This document shows, piece by piece, positions 51,418 through 59,251 of a stretch of 64,000 bases of DNA. Position numbers and translations under genes: made by a program. The notes beneath the pieces are model-generated. The model worked only from the letters and a program-made list of their open reading frames with translations, was not told the origin of the DNA and ran no database searches. This DNA comes from Mycobacterium sp. DL99 (GTDB lineage: Bacteria; Actinomycetota; Actinomycetes; Mycobacteriales; Mycobacteriaceae): positions 2,185,534-2,249,533 of the forward strand of contig NZ_SJOM01000007.1 of NCBI RefSeq assembly GCF_004762045.1, written 5' to 3'. Each line of letters begins with the position of its first letter. Position 1 is the first letter of the stretch.

Positions 51418-51516
51418 TGCGTCTCCTGCATGCTGTAGGCGCGTTCAAGCAGAGTCGCAGGCCAGGGACGACATCCCCTGGCCTGCTTCTTTGTTCGGGG
51501 GCGGCCTGCTGGGCTG
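51418..51516 (+). repeat. Direct repeat, right copy (attR-like)
   Basis: Starts TGCGTCTCCTGCATG, which still encodes CVSCML followed by TAG, and continues through the same terminator hairpin as nrdE. It is ungapped against 39721-39819, with about 14 mismatches in 99 bp, including two changes in the hairpin loop. No nrdE-like sequence precedes it, so it is a displaced or element-borne gene end rather than a second nrdE. Confidence 0.75.
51457..51486 (+). terminator. Copy of the nrdE terminator
   Basis: GCAGGCCAGGG (51457-51467) pairs perfectly with 51476-51486 and is followed by TTCTTTGTT. The stem is identical to that after nrdE while the loop differs. Confidence 0.75.
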
Positions 51517-51566
51517 CCGGCACCGGTAACCTCACGACCAGGGGTTTCGCCGGTTGGGGGATTGGC

Positions 51567-51665
51567 ATGGCAAATGTTTTACAGGTCGACTGGCCAGCCG
51601 ATCGCGTCGTCGCTGCGATGACGGAGACGCTCGCCGCGAACGGTCGCGACGGGGTTCCGCGCTGA
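51567..51665 (+). CDS. Possible short ORF
   Basis: ATG 51567 encodes 32 aa (ANVLQVDWPADRVVAAMTET, ending GRDGVPR) with GC-rich third positions over most of its length. It lies 22 bp before a small membrane-protein gene. No ribosome site is clear. It could be the end of a decayed longer gene. Confidence 0.35.
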   Translation: MANVLQVDWPADRVVAAMTETLAANGRDGVPR

Positions 51666-51687
51666 GCGGCTCCGAGGAGGAATGACG

Positions 51688-51819
51688 ATGGCCTACATCG
51701 CGGGACAGCTGCTCTTCTTCGCGATGGTCGCGGCGTTGATCGGCGGCGTGATCTGGGCGGTGTTGGTGATGCGCGAGCCGCGCCCGCCGCTTGAGGACGA
51801 CGACGACAGCGAGTGGTGA
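51688..51819 (+). CDS. Small single-pass membrane protein
   Basis: ATG 51688 (CGAGGAGG 7 bp upstream; ATG 51682 in the same frame is too close) encodes 43 aa: one helix (QLLFFAMVAALIGGVIWAVL) followed by MREPRPPLEDDDDSEW. The very acidic short tail is a striking feature. Its size and perfect ribosome site suggest a real small protein; function unknown. Confidence 0.6.
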   Translation: MAYIAGQLLFFAMVAALIGGVIWAVLVMREPRPPLEDDDDSEW

Positions 51820-51931
51820 ACTGATTCTCTGCGCCGCACACAGCGCGTAGGGACCGCCACACTGCGGGAGGTGCCGGAACGGCAGCGCCGCAGGCAAACA
51901 CGAGGTCTCACTCGACAGCTATTATCGCGCG

Positions 51932-52453
51932 GTGACCGACAACAGCGTTCCTCCTCAGTACTCGCATGACCCGCAGAACCCTTACGGTGCGCAGAACCCG
52001 TATGGGGCGCCGAACCCGTACGGGGCGCCCGCGCCGGGTCCGGCGGCCTTCGAGGTGCCAGAGAAGTGGCGCAGCCGGTTCGACTTCTTCTCACGCTACG
52101 GCCAGCCCGGGTCCTCGCCCGAGGCGACGGCCGCGTTCAAACAGCTCTCGTTCGGACAGCGGATGCGGCTCGGAGCGAACGGTCCGGCGTTCTTCTTCGG
52201 CCCGATCTACTTCGCTATCAAGGGGCCCTGGCGCAAGGGCCTCACCCTCTTCGGCATTTCGTTCGTGTTGAGCTTCATCATCGCGCTCATCGAGTTGACC
52301 CTGAACTTCACCTTCCCGCCGGCCGCCTACGGCGCCGCAATCGGCGTGCTCTACTCCAGCACCGCGAACTGGGCCTACTTCCTCCACGTCACCCGCGGCA
52401 GTACCAGTTGGAACCCGTACGAGGGCGTGCCGCTTTTCGGCCGGAAGCGCTGA
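51932..52453 (+). CDS. DUF2628 membrane protein
   Basis: A 173-aa protein. The N-terminus is an NPYGA[QP]-type repeat (HDPQNPYGAQNPYGAPNPYG), the middle carries the DUF2628 pattern FKQLSFGQRMRLGANGPAFF, then FGPIYFAIKGPWRKGLTL, followed by two or three membrane helices. The start is GTG 51932 without a strong ribosome site. The family is widespread and of unknown role. Confidence 0.8.
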   Translation: MTDNSVPPQYSHDPQNPYGAQNPYGAPNPYGAPAPGPAAFEVPEKWRSRFDFFSRYGQPGSSPEATAAFKQLSFGQRMRLGANGPAFFFGPIYFAIKGPWRKGLTLFGISFVLSFIIALIELTLNFTFPPAAYGAAIGVLYSSTANWAYFLHVTRGSTSWNPYEGVPLFGRKR

Positions 52454-52510
52454 CGTCCGCGGGCTGGGCCGCGTGGCCGGAGGGGAGAACGTGTACGCGA
52501 AGATGTTCCG

Positions 52511-52675
52511 ATGTCGACGACCGTTGAGGCCATCCTTGTCACCGCTCTGGTTCTCGGCATCGTTGTCGCGATATTTGGACTGATCTACGCGTGGGAGAAG
52601 TGGGGCAAAGGCACGCGGCTGGAGCAGCGCATCGATCGCTTCTTCGACCGCGTGAGCGATATGTTCGATCGGTAG
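52511..52675 (+). CDS. Small single-pass membrane protein
   Basis: ATG 52511 encodes 54 aa: a helix (AILVTALVLGIVVAIFGLIY) and an amphipathic basic tail (WEKWGKGTRLEQRIDRFFDR). No close ribosome site. GC-rich third positions and a clean stop make it plausible. It follows the DUF2628 gene by 57 bp. Unknown function. Confidence 0.5.
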   Translation: MSTTVEAILVTALVLGIVVAIFGLIYAWEKWGKGTRLEQRIDRFFDRVSDMFDR

Positions 52676-52784
52676 CGTCGCGCATGGCGTGATCGTGGCG
52701 TCGGTCACCCGGCCGCAGTGATGACCGCCGCAGTACGCCCGAGCGTTCGGGAATTGTGAGCCGGCGCGCAGGGTTCGTGCACAT

Positions 52785-53138
52785 ATGACAACAAGCGGTG
52801 ACGTTGCTTCGTTCGGTCCCAATGCGCCTGGATATGTATGGAAGTCGACTACGGACATCGAACCGATCGAAGTCTTTCCAGGGATCACCGTCCAACTGCT
52901 CTGGCAGGGTGTCAACGGTGCCAAGGCGGCGGTGACAACCATCGCGCCGGGTGCCGTCTGGGTCGGTGAGGACCTACACGACCCGGGCCCCGAAGAGGTC
53001 TATGTTGTCTCCGGTGTCTTCAATGACGGCGTGAACGACTACGCCGCAGGCACATTCCTGCACGCCCCGGCCGGGTCCTGGCATGTACCGCAATCCGCGG
53101 AGGGGTGTGTGTTGTTCCTTTTCTACCCAGAAGGCTAG
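52785..53138 (+). CDS. Cupin domain protein (ChrR-like)
   Basis: A single-domain cupin of 117 aa. Motif 1 lies in EDLHDPGPEEVYVVSGVFND and motif 2 in FLHAPAGSWHVPQ, giving His/Glu metal ligands. It resembles the ChrR-type cupins that bind zinc and sense or bind small molecules. Stand-alone and convergent with a secreted-protein gene. Substrate unknown. Confidence 0.82.
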   Translation: MTTSGDVASFGPNAPGYVWKSTTDIEPIEVFPGITVQLLWQGVNGAKAAVTTIAPGAVWVGEDLHDPGPEEVYVVSGVFNDGVNDYAAGTFLHAPAGSWHVPQSAEGCVLFLFYPEG

Positions 53139-53222
53139 ACAGCGCCCGGGTGAGTGCACGGCCAGACGGGCTCGAAAAACCGGCAGCGGTAGTCGGATTG
53201 AGCCCGCACGCGGAGTCGGTAG

Positions 53223-53645
53223 CTAGGGCGCCGGCGCTTCTGGGGGTGCCGGCGGAGCCGGCGCCGGGTCGGGCATGTGCCCGGGTTCGTCGGGAAGTAC
53301 GTTGTCGGCACGCACCTCGTAGGTGTCATCACTCCTGACCATGTCTTCGACCCAGCCGCCAGGGTAATAGGTGCAGTTGCTGCCAAAATAGGAGTTGGAG
53401 CAGCTGCTGGTCGGGTTCTGATAATGGCGAGGAACTCCGATGACTCGGTGTCGTGTCCAGGACCCGTCGGGGCGGATCGGTTGGTCGCAGATCTGACGCG
53501 TCTCCGACCCGAGGAAGCCCCACGGGCGATTCTCGCAGTTCGGAGGAATTTCGGCGTTGGCGACGGGCGCGTAGATAGTTGTTGCGCCGATGACGATTCC
53601 TAGTCCGAACAAGAGAAGCGTACGGCCGGTGCCGCTGGCGGTCAT
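53223..53645 (-). CDS. Secreted CDGP-domain-like protein
   Basis: A 140-aa protein with a signal peptide (LLLFGLGIVIGATTIYAPVA, cleaved after ANA), several Cys (NCENRPWGF; ICDQPIRPDGSW; SSCSNSYFGSNCTYYPGGW) and a Pro/Ala-rich tail. The pattern matches the small mycobacterial secreted family named after a C-D-x-P-(I)RPDG-like motif. Probably disulphide-bonded and located outside the cell. Role unknown. Confidence 0.75.
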   Translation of the reverse strand: MTASGTGRTLLLFGLGIVIGATTIYAPVANAEIPPNCENRPWGFLGSETRQICDQPIRPDGSWTRHRVIGVPRHYQNPTSSCSNSYFGSNCTYYPGGWVEDMVRSDDTYEVRADNVLPDEPGHMPDPAPAPPAPPEAPAP

Positions 53646-53830
53646 TGGGGTCCTTTTCGGGTGTCGATGATTGAAGGCAGCGTCAATTTAGGTGAATCTG
53701 GATGCTTGCAGTGCGCAAATGGCGGTAATGCCTATGACACCGACAACGTGGCCAAACTCTGTCGCTCTGACTCCGGCGGGGACTGGAAACTCGGTCGCCA
53801 CGTATCGGGCCCGCCCGCTACCGTGCGCGC

Positions 53831-54421
53831 GTGGACTTCTTCACCGCCGACCTGCACCTCGCGCACCCGAAGCTGGCGGGCTTGCGCGGGTTTGACACCG
53901 TGGCTGCGCACGACGCCGCGGTGATGGCGCCGCTGCACCAGCTTGATCCGAAACAGGACATGTTGTGGGTGCTCGGCGACATCTGCGCCGGCGGCGTGGC
54001 GTCCATGAAATCGGCTCTGGCGCAGCTGAGCACGCTGCGGGTGCCGATGCACCTGGTGACCGGTAATCACGATCCGGTGCATCCGATGTACGGGGGCGCG
54101 CAGAAGCATTTCGCCGACTATGCCGCTGTGTTCGCCAGCGTGCAGCAGGTGGCGCGGACGAAGGTGGGCGGTGAAGGCGTGATACTCAGCCACTTCCCGT
54201 ACGCCGACGTCCCGGACAGGTTCTCGCGCAAGAACTTCGACCAATACCAGTTGACGAACCTCGGGATGTGGTTGATCCACGGACACACACACTCGGACCA
54301 GCGACGGTCGGGGAAGCGGTCGATCTGCGTGTCGCTGGAGGCGTGGGATCGGCGGCCGGCATCGGCTGAGGAGATCGCTGTGGAGATGCAGACACCGAGC
54401 CTGCATTGCGTCAGGGCGTAG
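53831..54421 (+). CDS. Metallophosphoesterase (phage-type)
   Basis: A calcineurin-like phosphoesterase of 196 aa with the metal motifs in order: D7-x-H9 (FFTADLHL), GD (WVLGDICAGG), GNHD, H (ILSHFPYAD) and GHTHSD. The compact size and sequence resemble mycobacteriophage metallophosphoesterases and related small bacterial copies. It may hydrolyse a phosphodiester in nucleic acids or nucleotides. The start is GTG 53831. Together with the small unknown genes around it, this suggests phage-derived DNA. Confidence 0.88.
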   Translation: MDFFTADLHLAHPKLAGLRGFDTVAAHDAAVMAPLHQLDPKQDMLWVLGDICAGGVASMKSALAQLSTLRVPMHLVTGNHDPVHPMYGGAQKHFADYAAVFASVQQVARTKVGGEGVILSHFPYADVPDRFSRKNFDQYQLTNLGMWLIHGHTHSDQRRSGKRSICVSLEAWDRRPASAEEIAVEMQTPSLHCVRA

Positions 54422-54433
54422 TCGTGGGACGCC

Positions 54434-54781
54434 CTACCACTTCGAGGTGATCTGGTACCAGTGTTCGCCGATATTCAGCTGTCGCACATCAACCCCCGCT
54501 GAGGTGATCAGCTCCTCGGGGCTGACGAAGAACGCAGAACCGGCCGGGGCTCCGCACACGTACCAGCGTTCGCGTCGGCCGCGCTCCGCGGCGATCTCTT
54601 CGAGACGACCGAGGACAGTGTGGACGGCGTCGAGGCAGTCGTTGTTGATGTCACGTGCCAGGATCTCCTGACCGTCGAGAGCGATGTAAATCTTGTCGTC
54701 GGCCGTGCGCAGGGATGTGCGGGTCACCTGGATGCCGATGTTCGCCAGCACCGCCAGAGCTTCGGTCACCAACTTCTCCAC
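54434..54781 (-). CDS. Hypothetical protein
   Basis: A 115-aa soluble protein, not recognised (VTEALAVLANIGIQVTRTSL, then GRLEEIAAERGRRERWYVCG). GTG 54781 is preceded by CAGGAATGG. It follows two other small genes (54794, 54933) on the same strand, separated by 12 and 40 bp, forming a probable operon of small unknown proteins. Confidence 0.62.
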   Translation of the reverse strand: MEKLVTEALAVLANIGIQVTRTSLRTADDKIYIALDGQEILARDINNDCLDAVHTVLGRLEEIAAERGRRERWYVCGAPAGSAFFVSPEELITSAGVDVRQLNIGEHWYQITSKW

Positions 54782-54793
54782 CCATTCCTGCGC

Positions 54794-54892
54794 CTAGCAG
54801 TCGGGGACGTAGTCAGTGTCGACAGTTGCTGCCCGGACCCAGTATTCGTTGCTCCAGTCGCCGAAGACCTCGCGGATTGTCGTCTCGTCCAT
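54794..54892 (-). CDS. Short ORF
   Basis: ATG 54892 follows AAGGAA and encodes 32 aa (DETTIREVFGDWSNEYWVRA, ending DTDYVPDC). The good ribosome site, GC-rich third positions and position between two similar small genes make it likely to be translated. Unknown role. Confidence 0.5.
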   Translation of the reverse strand: MDETTIREVFGDWSNEYWVRAATVDTDYVPDC

Positions 54893-54932
54893 TACTGGTT
54901 CCTTGCGAACGATTATCTCGTTGAGTGTCGGG

Positions 54933-55190
54933 TCAGCTCGGTGTCACGATTTCGCCGCGCGGCGGCAGTTGACCGTCGCGGAGCGCCTGGTCGACCTCGG
55001 CGAGCAACTCGCTCTCGCTGAGGCCCTCCACGTCTTCCTCGTAGAGGTAGCCGGCATCGAGCGCGCTGCCGTCGGGGTATTCGAGGTAGATCAAGACGCC
55101 GTCGTCGAGGTCGTCCAGGACGTAGGTCGCGCTGGCGTACTCCGGGTCGTCACTGACGACCGCGTACGTGGCTGGCACGGAATCTGTCAC
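54933..55190 (-). CDS. Hypothetical acidic protein
   Basis: An 85-aa very acidic protein (YVLDDLDDGVLIYLEYPDGS, then YEEDVEGLSESELLAEVDQA). GTG 55190. It is the first of a three-gene minus-strand run. Its charge and lack of membrane segments would fit an immunity- or inhibitor-like role, but there is no toxin next to it, so no function is proposed. Confidence 0.58.
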   Translation of the reverse strand: MTDSVPATYAVVSDDPEYASATYVLDDLDDGVLIYLEYPDGSALDAGYLYEEDVEGLSESELLAEVDQALRDGQLPPRGEIVTPS

Positions 55191-55715
55191 GTCTCGTAGT
55201 CTGCCGCACTTCGGCTACTGCTCCACACGGAACTTTCCGACGATGTCATCCCGGTGGAGTAGCGTTCCTGCTCATGCGCACAACCTCGGCCGGCGGTCTC
55301 AGGAGACCGCGGTAGCCCTGCCCCGCAGCGGATCTGCGGACTCGGTGGGGCTGCCCCAGTTCCGAGGATCCGCATGTCTCGCACCGATGCTCACGCTCCC
55401 TTCGCCGTCCGCCTGCTCCGAGATGAAGTAACCCATCACCCGGTCCACCTCTGTGGTGGTGATCCGGCGCTCTGCTCCCTTCCTGATCTGGAAGCCGGCT
55501 GGACGACAGGTCCCGGCTGCTGCCGATGGGAGTGGACTTTCACCGGCCAGAAGTGGTGCTCGTGCTGGATGTGCCACTGGCACAGCCGTCGTCAGCCTCG
55601 CCGGTCGGGTCGGGGTGCGTACCGCGGTCGACTGCGTGGAGTCGCCCGCTTGTGGAACGGCGGAGACAAGGAAACAGCACTCGAAATATGACCGCTAGCG
55701 TTGTCGGTCGTCCAG
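55191..55715. other. Gene-poor stretch
   Basis: No supported gene is seen. One minus-strand frame (55299-55583) contains VDRVMGYFISEQADGEGSVS, which could be part of a decayed gene, but it lacks a credible start and context. The region ends at the palindromic repeat (55716). Confidence 0.4.
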
Positions 55716-55764
55716 TGGCCAGTTATTACCCGCGTACCGCGAAAGAACGTGCGATAACTGGCCA
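55716..55764. repeat. Palindromic repeat, copy 2
   Basis: TGGCCAGTTAT (55716-55726) and ATAACTGGCCA (55754-55764) are perfect complements around 27 nt. CGTGCGATAACTGGCCA (55748-55764) matches the right arm of copy 1 (29669-29685) at 15 of 17 positions. It is 9 bp beyond the stop of the DUF5997 gene and may end its transcript. Confidence 0.6.
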
Positions 55765-55772
55765 TTCGACGT

Positions 55773-56159
55773 CTAGGCGTCGCGAGCCTGCTCCGCGCGC
55801 TGCGCCTTCAGGCGGCGCTGCTCCTGTAGCACGTTTGTGTAGCTCTCGCGTTCGGCGATCAGCCACTCCGGCTGCTCCTCGAGCAGCTGATCGATCTGCT
55901 CGGTGGTCAGCGCATCCCCGACGCCGCCGCGCGCGAGGCCGGCGATCGAGATACCCAACTTGGCCGCCACGAGGTTCTTCGGGTGCGGCCCGTTCTTGCG
56001 GAGCTCCTTGAGCCACTGCGGCGGGTCCTCCTGGAGGGCGGCGAGCTCGGCCCTGGTGATCGCGTTCTCCTGGAACTCCGCAGGTGTCGCGGGCAAGTAC
56101 ACGTCCAGCTTCTTCGCCGCCGTGGCGGGCTTCATGGACTGCGCGTTCGGCCTGCTCAT
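55773..56159 (-). CDS. DUF5997 family protein
   Basis: A 128-aa protein with the family pattern MKPATAAKKLDVYLPATPAE, then ITRAELAALQEDPPQWL and VAAKLGISIAGLARGGV. It has a likely HTH-like centre. In actinobacteria it is regularly encoded divergently from a LysR-substrate-domain protein, as here (28 bp between starts). A regulatory function is likely from the pair but unproven. ATG 56159; an internal Met eight codons later is an alternative. Confidence 0.85.
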   Translation of the reverse strand: MSRPNAQSMKPATAAKKLDVYLPATPAEFQENAITRAELAALQEDPPQWLKELRKNGPHPKNLVAAKLGISIAGLARGGVGDALTTEQIDQLLEEQPEWLIAERESYTNVLQEQRRLKAQRAEQARDA

Positions 56160-56187
56160 GGAACCAGCCTATCGGTAGCCTGAAGCA

Positions 56188-56901
56188 GTGACCCTGCTGT
56201 CCCTCACCCTCGGGTACGTTCCCGGGGGGACCCCGGCGAAGTGGGCGCGGATCTGGGCGGACCGCCACCCCGACGTGCCGCTGCGGTTGAGCTCTGTCGA
56301 CGCGGCCGACGCGGCCGATGCGGTGCGGGCCGGCACCGTCGACGTGGCGCTGCTCCGGCTACCCGCCGACACCTCTGGGCTGGCCGTCATCCCGCTCTAC
56401 GAGGAGACAACGGTGGCCGTGGTGCCGGCCGATCATATTTTCAGTGCCGTCGACGCGATCACCACCGCGGACCTCGACGGCGAGCCGACGCTGCTGCCAC
56501 TCGATGATGTCGTCGACTGGGCGCGTGCTCCCGGAACGCCGGTCGATCACCGCCCGGAGACCACCGCGGATGCCATCGAACTGGTCGCCGCGGGGATGGG
56601 CGCTCTCGTCGTTCCCCAGTCGCTGGCACGGCTGCATCACCGCAAGGACCTCACCTACCGGCCGATCACCGACGCACCCACCTGCCACGTGGCGCTCGCC
56701 TTCCCCGAAGGGCAGCAGCCGGCACTGGTCGAGGAGTTCATCGGGATTGTGCGGGGCCGTAAACCCGGATCATCGCGCGGGCAGGCCCAGCCGGCACCGA
56801 AACGCACCGCACGGGAGAAGACCCTCGCGAAGCAGGCCGCCCGTGCCGCCGCGGGCAAGGTCGCCCGCAAGCCGGGCCGGACCGAGCGTGGCCGACGCTG
56901 A
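56188..56901 (+). CDS. LysR substrate-binding-domain protein
   Basis: A 237-aa protein with the periplasmic-binding fold of LysR effector domains (LTLGYVPGGTPAKWARIWAD, then VDVALLRLPADTSGL and LVAAGMGALVVPQSLARL) but no N-terminal helix-turn-helix. The C-terminal 45 residues are a basic Lys/Arg/Ala tail (TAREKTLAKQAARAAAGKVA). It may sense a small molecule together with the divergent DUF5997 protein, whose HTH-like part could supply DNA binding. The start is GTG 56188. Confidence 0.85.
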   Translation: MTLLSLTLGYVPGGTPAKWARIWADRHPDVPLRLSSVDAADAADAVRAGTVDVALLRLPADTSGLAVIPLYEETTVAVVPADHIFSAVDAITTADLDGEPTLLPLDDVVDWARAPGTPVDHRPETTADAIELVAAGMGALVVPQSLARLHHRKDLTYRPITDAPTCHVALAFPEGQQPALVEEFIGIVRGRKPGSSRGQAQPAPKRTAREKTLAKQAARAAAGKVARKPGRTERGRR

Positions 56902-56903
56902 CT

Positions 56904-59141
56904 TCAGGGTTCCGTGACGGTCGTGAACACCGCGACCGTGCTGTCCTGACGGTAGAAGATGTCCACCGGCGGATCGGCCAGATGCGAGTCCGGGAGCCAG
57001 CTGTAGTCGATGACCCGAACTTCGAGGGGCCCGGCCGGTACGGTGAGCTGCACCTCGATCCCGTCGGCAGGAACGGCCGAGAACTGAAAACCCTTCTGCG
57101 GCACCGGTGTGACGTCGCGTCCGGAGACACGCAGCGCCTGTGGTGGGCTGTCGTATCGCAGGGCGATGGAGTTCGCCCCGCGGGTTGAGCGCAACTGCAG
57201 TCCGACGGTGCGATAGCCGGAATCGGTGGTGTCGGAAAGGATCTCGGCACTGGGTGCGGTCAATGCGTGGACCGGAGCGGAGCCGCTGGCGAGCGCCTCG
57301 GGCCATAGCTCGGCGAACTGTATCCGTGGCGGGCTCGGCTCGACGAACTGTCGCGTCCAATGATCGGGCCGTTGCTGCGAAACCCACTGTGCCTCATGAT
57401 GGTCAGCGTCGAGTGCATAGGACATCTGGGACATCAGCGGATGCCGATCATCGAAGCGGTCGACAGCCAGACCCGCGGCCGCCAGCACCACGGTGAGCGC
57501 CAGTGCCGTGGACGGAATGATCGCGATCCGGGCCGACGGCCAGGAGTGTGTGAGCGTCGGTAGCAACAGCGCGCCGATCAACATCACCGCCGGAGCCGTG
57601 AGGTACGGTGCGCCGGAGATTCCCGCCTGTAGTCCCGAGAATGCCATCGTGCCCAGCACTACCGCACCTGGAACCAGCAAGATCGTGAGTATGGGTAGCC
57701 GCCACGGATCTGGCACCACGAAGGTGAGCGAAACACCCAGCGCCGCAGTGAAGGCAGGTACGACGACCACGACCGCGGCCGCCGGTGCGATGGCCGTCGA
57801 TATCGCGGCGATCACCGCTACGCCGCCCAGCAGTCCCGCGACGGTTGCCGACGCTCCGAACCACCGCCGAGACAGCGCATACCACGCGGCGAGTACGGCC
57901 ACGCACAAGACGAGTACGGCCGCGTAGTAGAACTCGGGCCGGTACGGATCGACGAACAGCGAGCGGTACTGCGGCCGAATCGCGACGATCGCTTCCCACA
58001 GTCCGTAGACGGCGGCCATCGCGACCGGTACCGAAAGTACCGCCGTCGCCGCCGAACCGAGCGAGCGGACCATGCTCGCCTCACCGCTGCGCCGCATCCG
58101 CCACATCACCCAGCCGACGACGAGCACCGTGGTGACCGCGAGCACGATGATCACCCAGAGCGGCAGTATCACAAGCACTCCGAACGGCAGTGGGAAGTAC
58201 GCGCTGTTCTCCTCTATGGATGTGCCGAGGTCGCGCTGACCGAAATCGCGGGCCAGTGCGAGGGTATTGTCACCGAACTGCTGCACGGTGGCGAGGTTGA
58301 CATGGCTGGGATCGTCGAACGGATTGTGGTAGTAGGCATTCCGGCCGACGAACGCCCAATCGAGCACTTGCAGACCGCTGAGGTCGAGGGCGGCGAAATC
58401 GGTATTGCTGCCGGTCTGAGCGCCGGCCAGGGTAGTCGTCAGCGAGTCGGTATTCGGGTGCGGGGCAGCGCCTACCGCCCTGATCAACATGCTGCTCGGC
58501 CGGCTCGTCCGCCACATCAGCGGCGGGCCGCTCGCCCCACGGGCCTCGTGGTTGATGACCACTCCGCCGCGCGGATCGACGCCGCCCGATGCCACAAACG
58601 CCTCGGCGCCCAGTAGGCCGGGTTCCTCTGCATCCGTCAGCAGTACTACCAGGTCGTTACGCAGTGCCGTTGCGCTCGCCTGCAGCGCGCGTACGGCTTC
58701 CACGATGGTGGCGACTCCGACGCCGTCGTCATTCGCGCCGGGGCCCGACGGCACTGAATCGTAATGCGCCATCAGGTAAACGGTGCCGGTGGAGTCGCTT
58801 CCGGGTCGGTGCGCGACGATATTCCCCACGCGCGCCATGCCGAGCACGTCGTGTTTCAGCTGCGCGGGGTATCGGCCGACGCCATAGCGGATCTCGGTGT
58901 CCAAACCCAGATTTCGCAATTGGCCGACGAGATGTTCACGCACCCGGCCGTGTTCGGCGCTACCGACCGGATGCGGCCGCGACGCGATCGCATTGACCGT
59001 GTCGAGCGCGCGCTCGGCGCTGAACATCTCCATGGGCGCGGAGGTATCGCGGTGGCCACGCGGTTGCTGTTCCCATGCGGTGCCGGCTACTACTGCCAAC
59101 AGGATCGCGAACGCCAGCACCCCGGACAGTCGACGGCCCAC
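56904..59141 (-). CDS. Membrane-anchored M28 family aminopeptidase
   Basis: A 745-aa protein. One N-terminal helix is followed by an M28 zinc peptidase domain (VYLMAHYDSVPSGPGANDDG, LLTDAEEPGLLGAEAF, INHEARG, and a His in NAYYHNPFDD), then about eight helices and a C-terminal extracytoplasmic domain. The layout matches Fxna/ER-aminopeptidase-like and bacterial membrane M28 proteins, which trim N-terminal residues outside the cytosol. The likely start is GTG 59141, placing the signal anchor at once; the frame is open to 59219. Confidence 0.88.
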   Translation of the reverse strand: MGRRLSGVLAFAILLAVVAGTAWEQQPRGHRDTSAPMEMFSAERALDTVNAIASRPHPVGSAEHGRVREHLVGQLRNLGLDTEIRYGVGRYPAQLKHDVLGMARVGNIVAHRPGSDSTGTVYLMAHYDSVPSGPGANDDGVGVATIVEAVRALQASATALRNDLVVLLTDAEEPGLLGAEAFVASGGVDPRGGVVINHEARGASGPPLMWRTSRPSSMLIRAVGAAPHPNTDSLTTTLAGAQTGSNTDFAALDLSGLQVLDWAFVGRNAYYHNPFDDPSHVNLATVQQFGDNTLALARDFGQRDLGTSIEENSAYFPLPFGVLVILPLWVIIVLAVTTVLVVGWVMWRMRRSGEASMVRSLGSAATAVLSVPVAMAAVYGLWEAIVAIRPQYRSLFVDPYRPEFYYAAVLVLCVAVLAAWYALSRRWFGASATVAGLLGGVAVIAAISTAIAPAAAVVVVVPAFTAALGVSLTFVVPDPWRLPILTILLVPGAVVLGTMAFSGLQAGISGAPYLTAPAVMLIGALLLPTLTHSWPSARIAIIPSTALALTVVLAAAGLAVDRFDDRHPLMSQMSYALDADHHEAQWVSQQRPDHWTRQFVEPSPPRIQFAELWPEALASGSAPVHALTAPSAEILSDTTDSGYRTVGLQLRSTRGANSIALRYDSPPQALRVSGRDVTPVPQKGFQFSAVPADGIEVQLTVPAGPLEVRVIDYSWLPDSHLADPPVDIFYRQDSTVAVFTTVTEP

Positions 59142-59251
59142 CCCACGATCGTATCCCCGTGAGGGTGGTCGGCCTGCTGCCCGGGGCCAAGCGCCTATGA
59201 ACCACAGTCTGATTCGCATCGGCGCCGCGTCCCGAGAGCGTCCTCACGTGC

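Noticed and set aside
51418..51438. A second nrdE gene
   Set aside because: Only the last six codons and stop are present; sequence upstream of 51418 is unrelated to nrdE.
55299..55583. 94-codon minus-strand frame
   Set aside because: Part of it looks coding, but there is no credible start, ribosome site or family. Mentioned only as possible decay.
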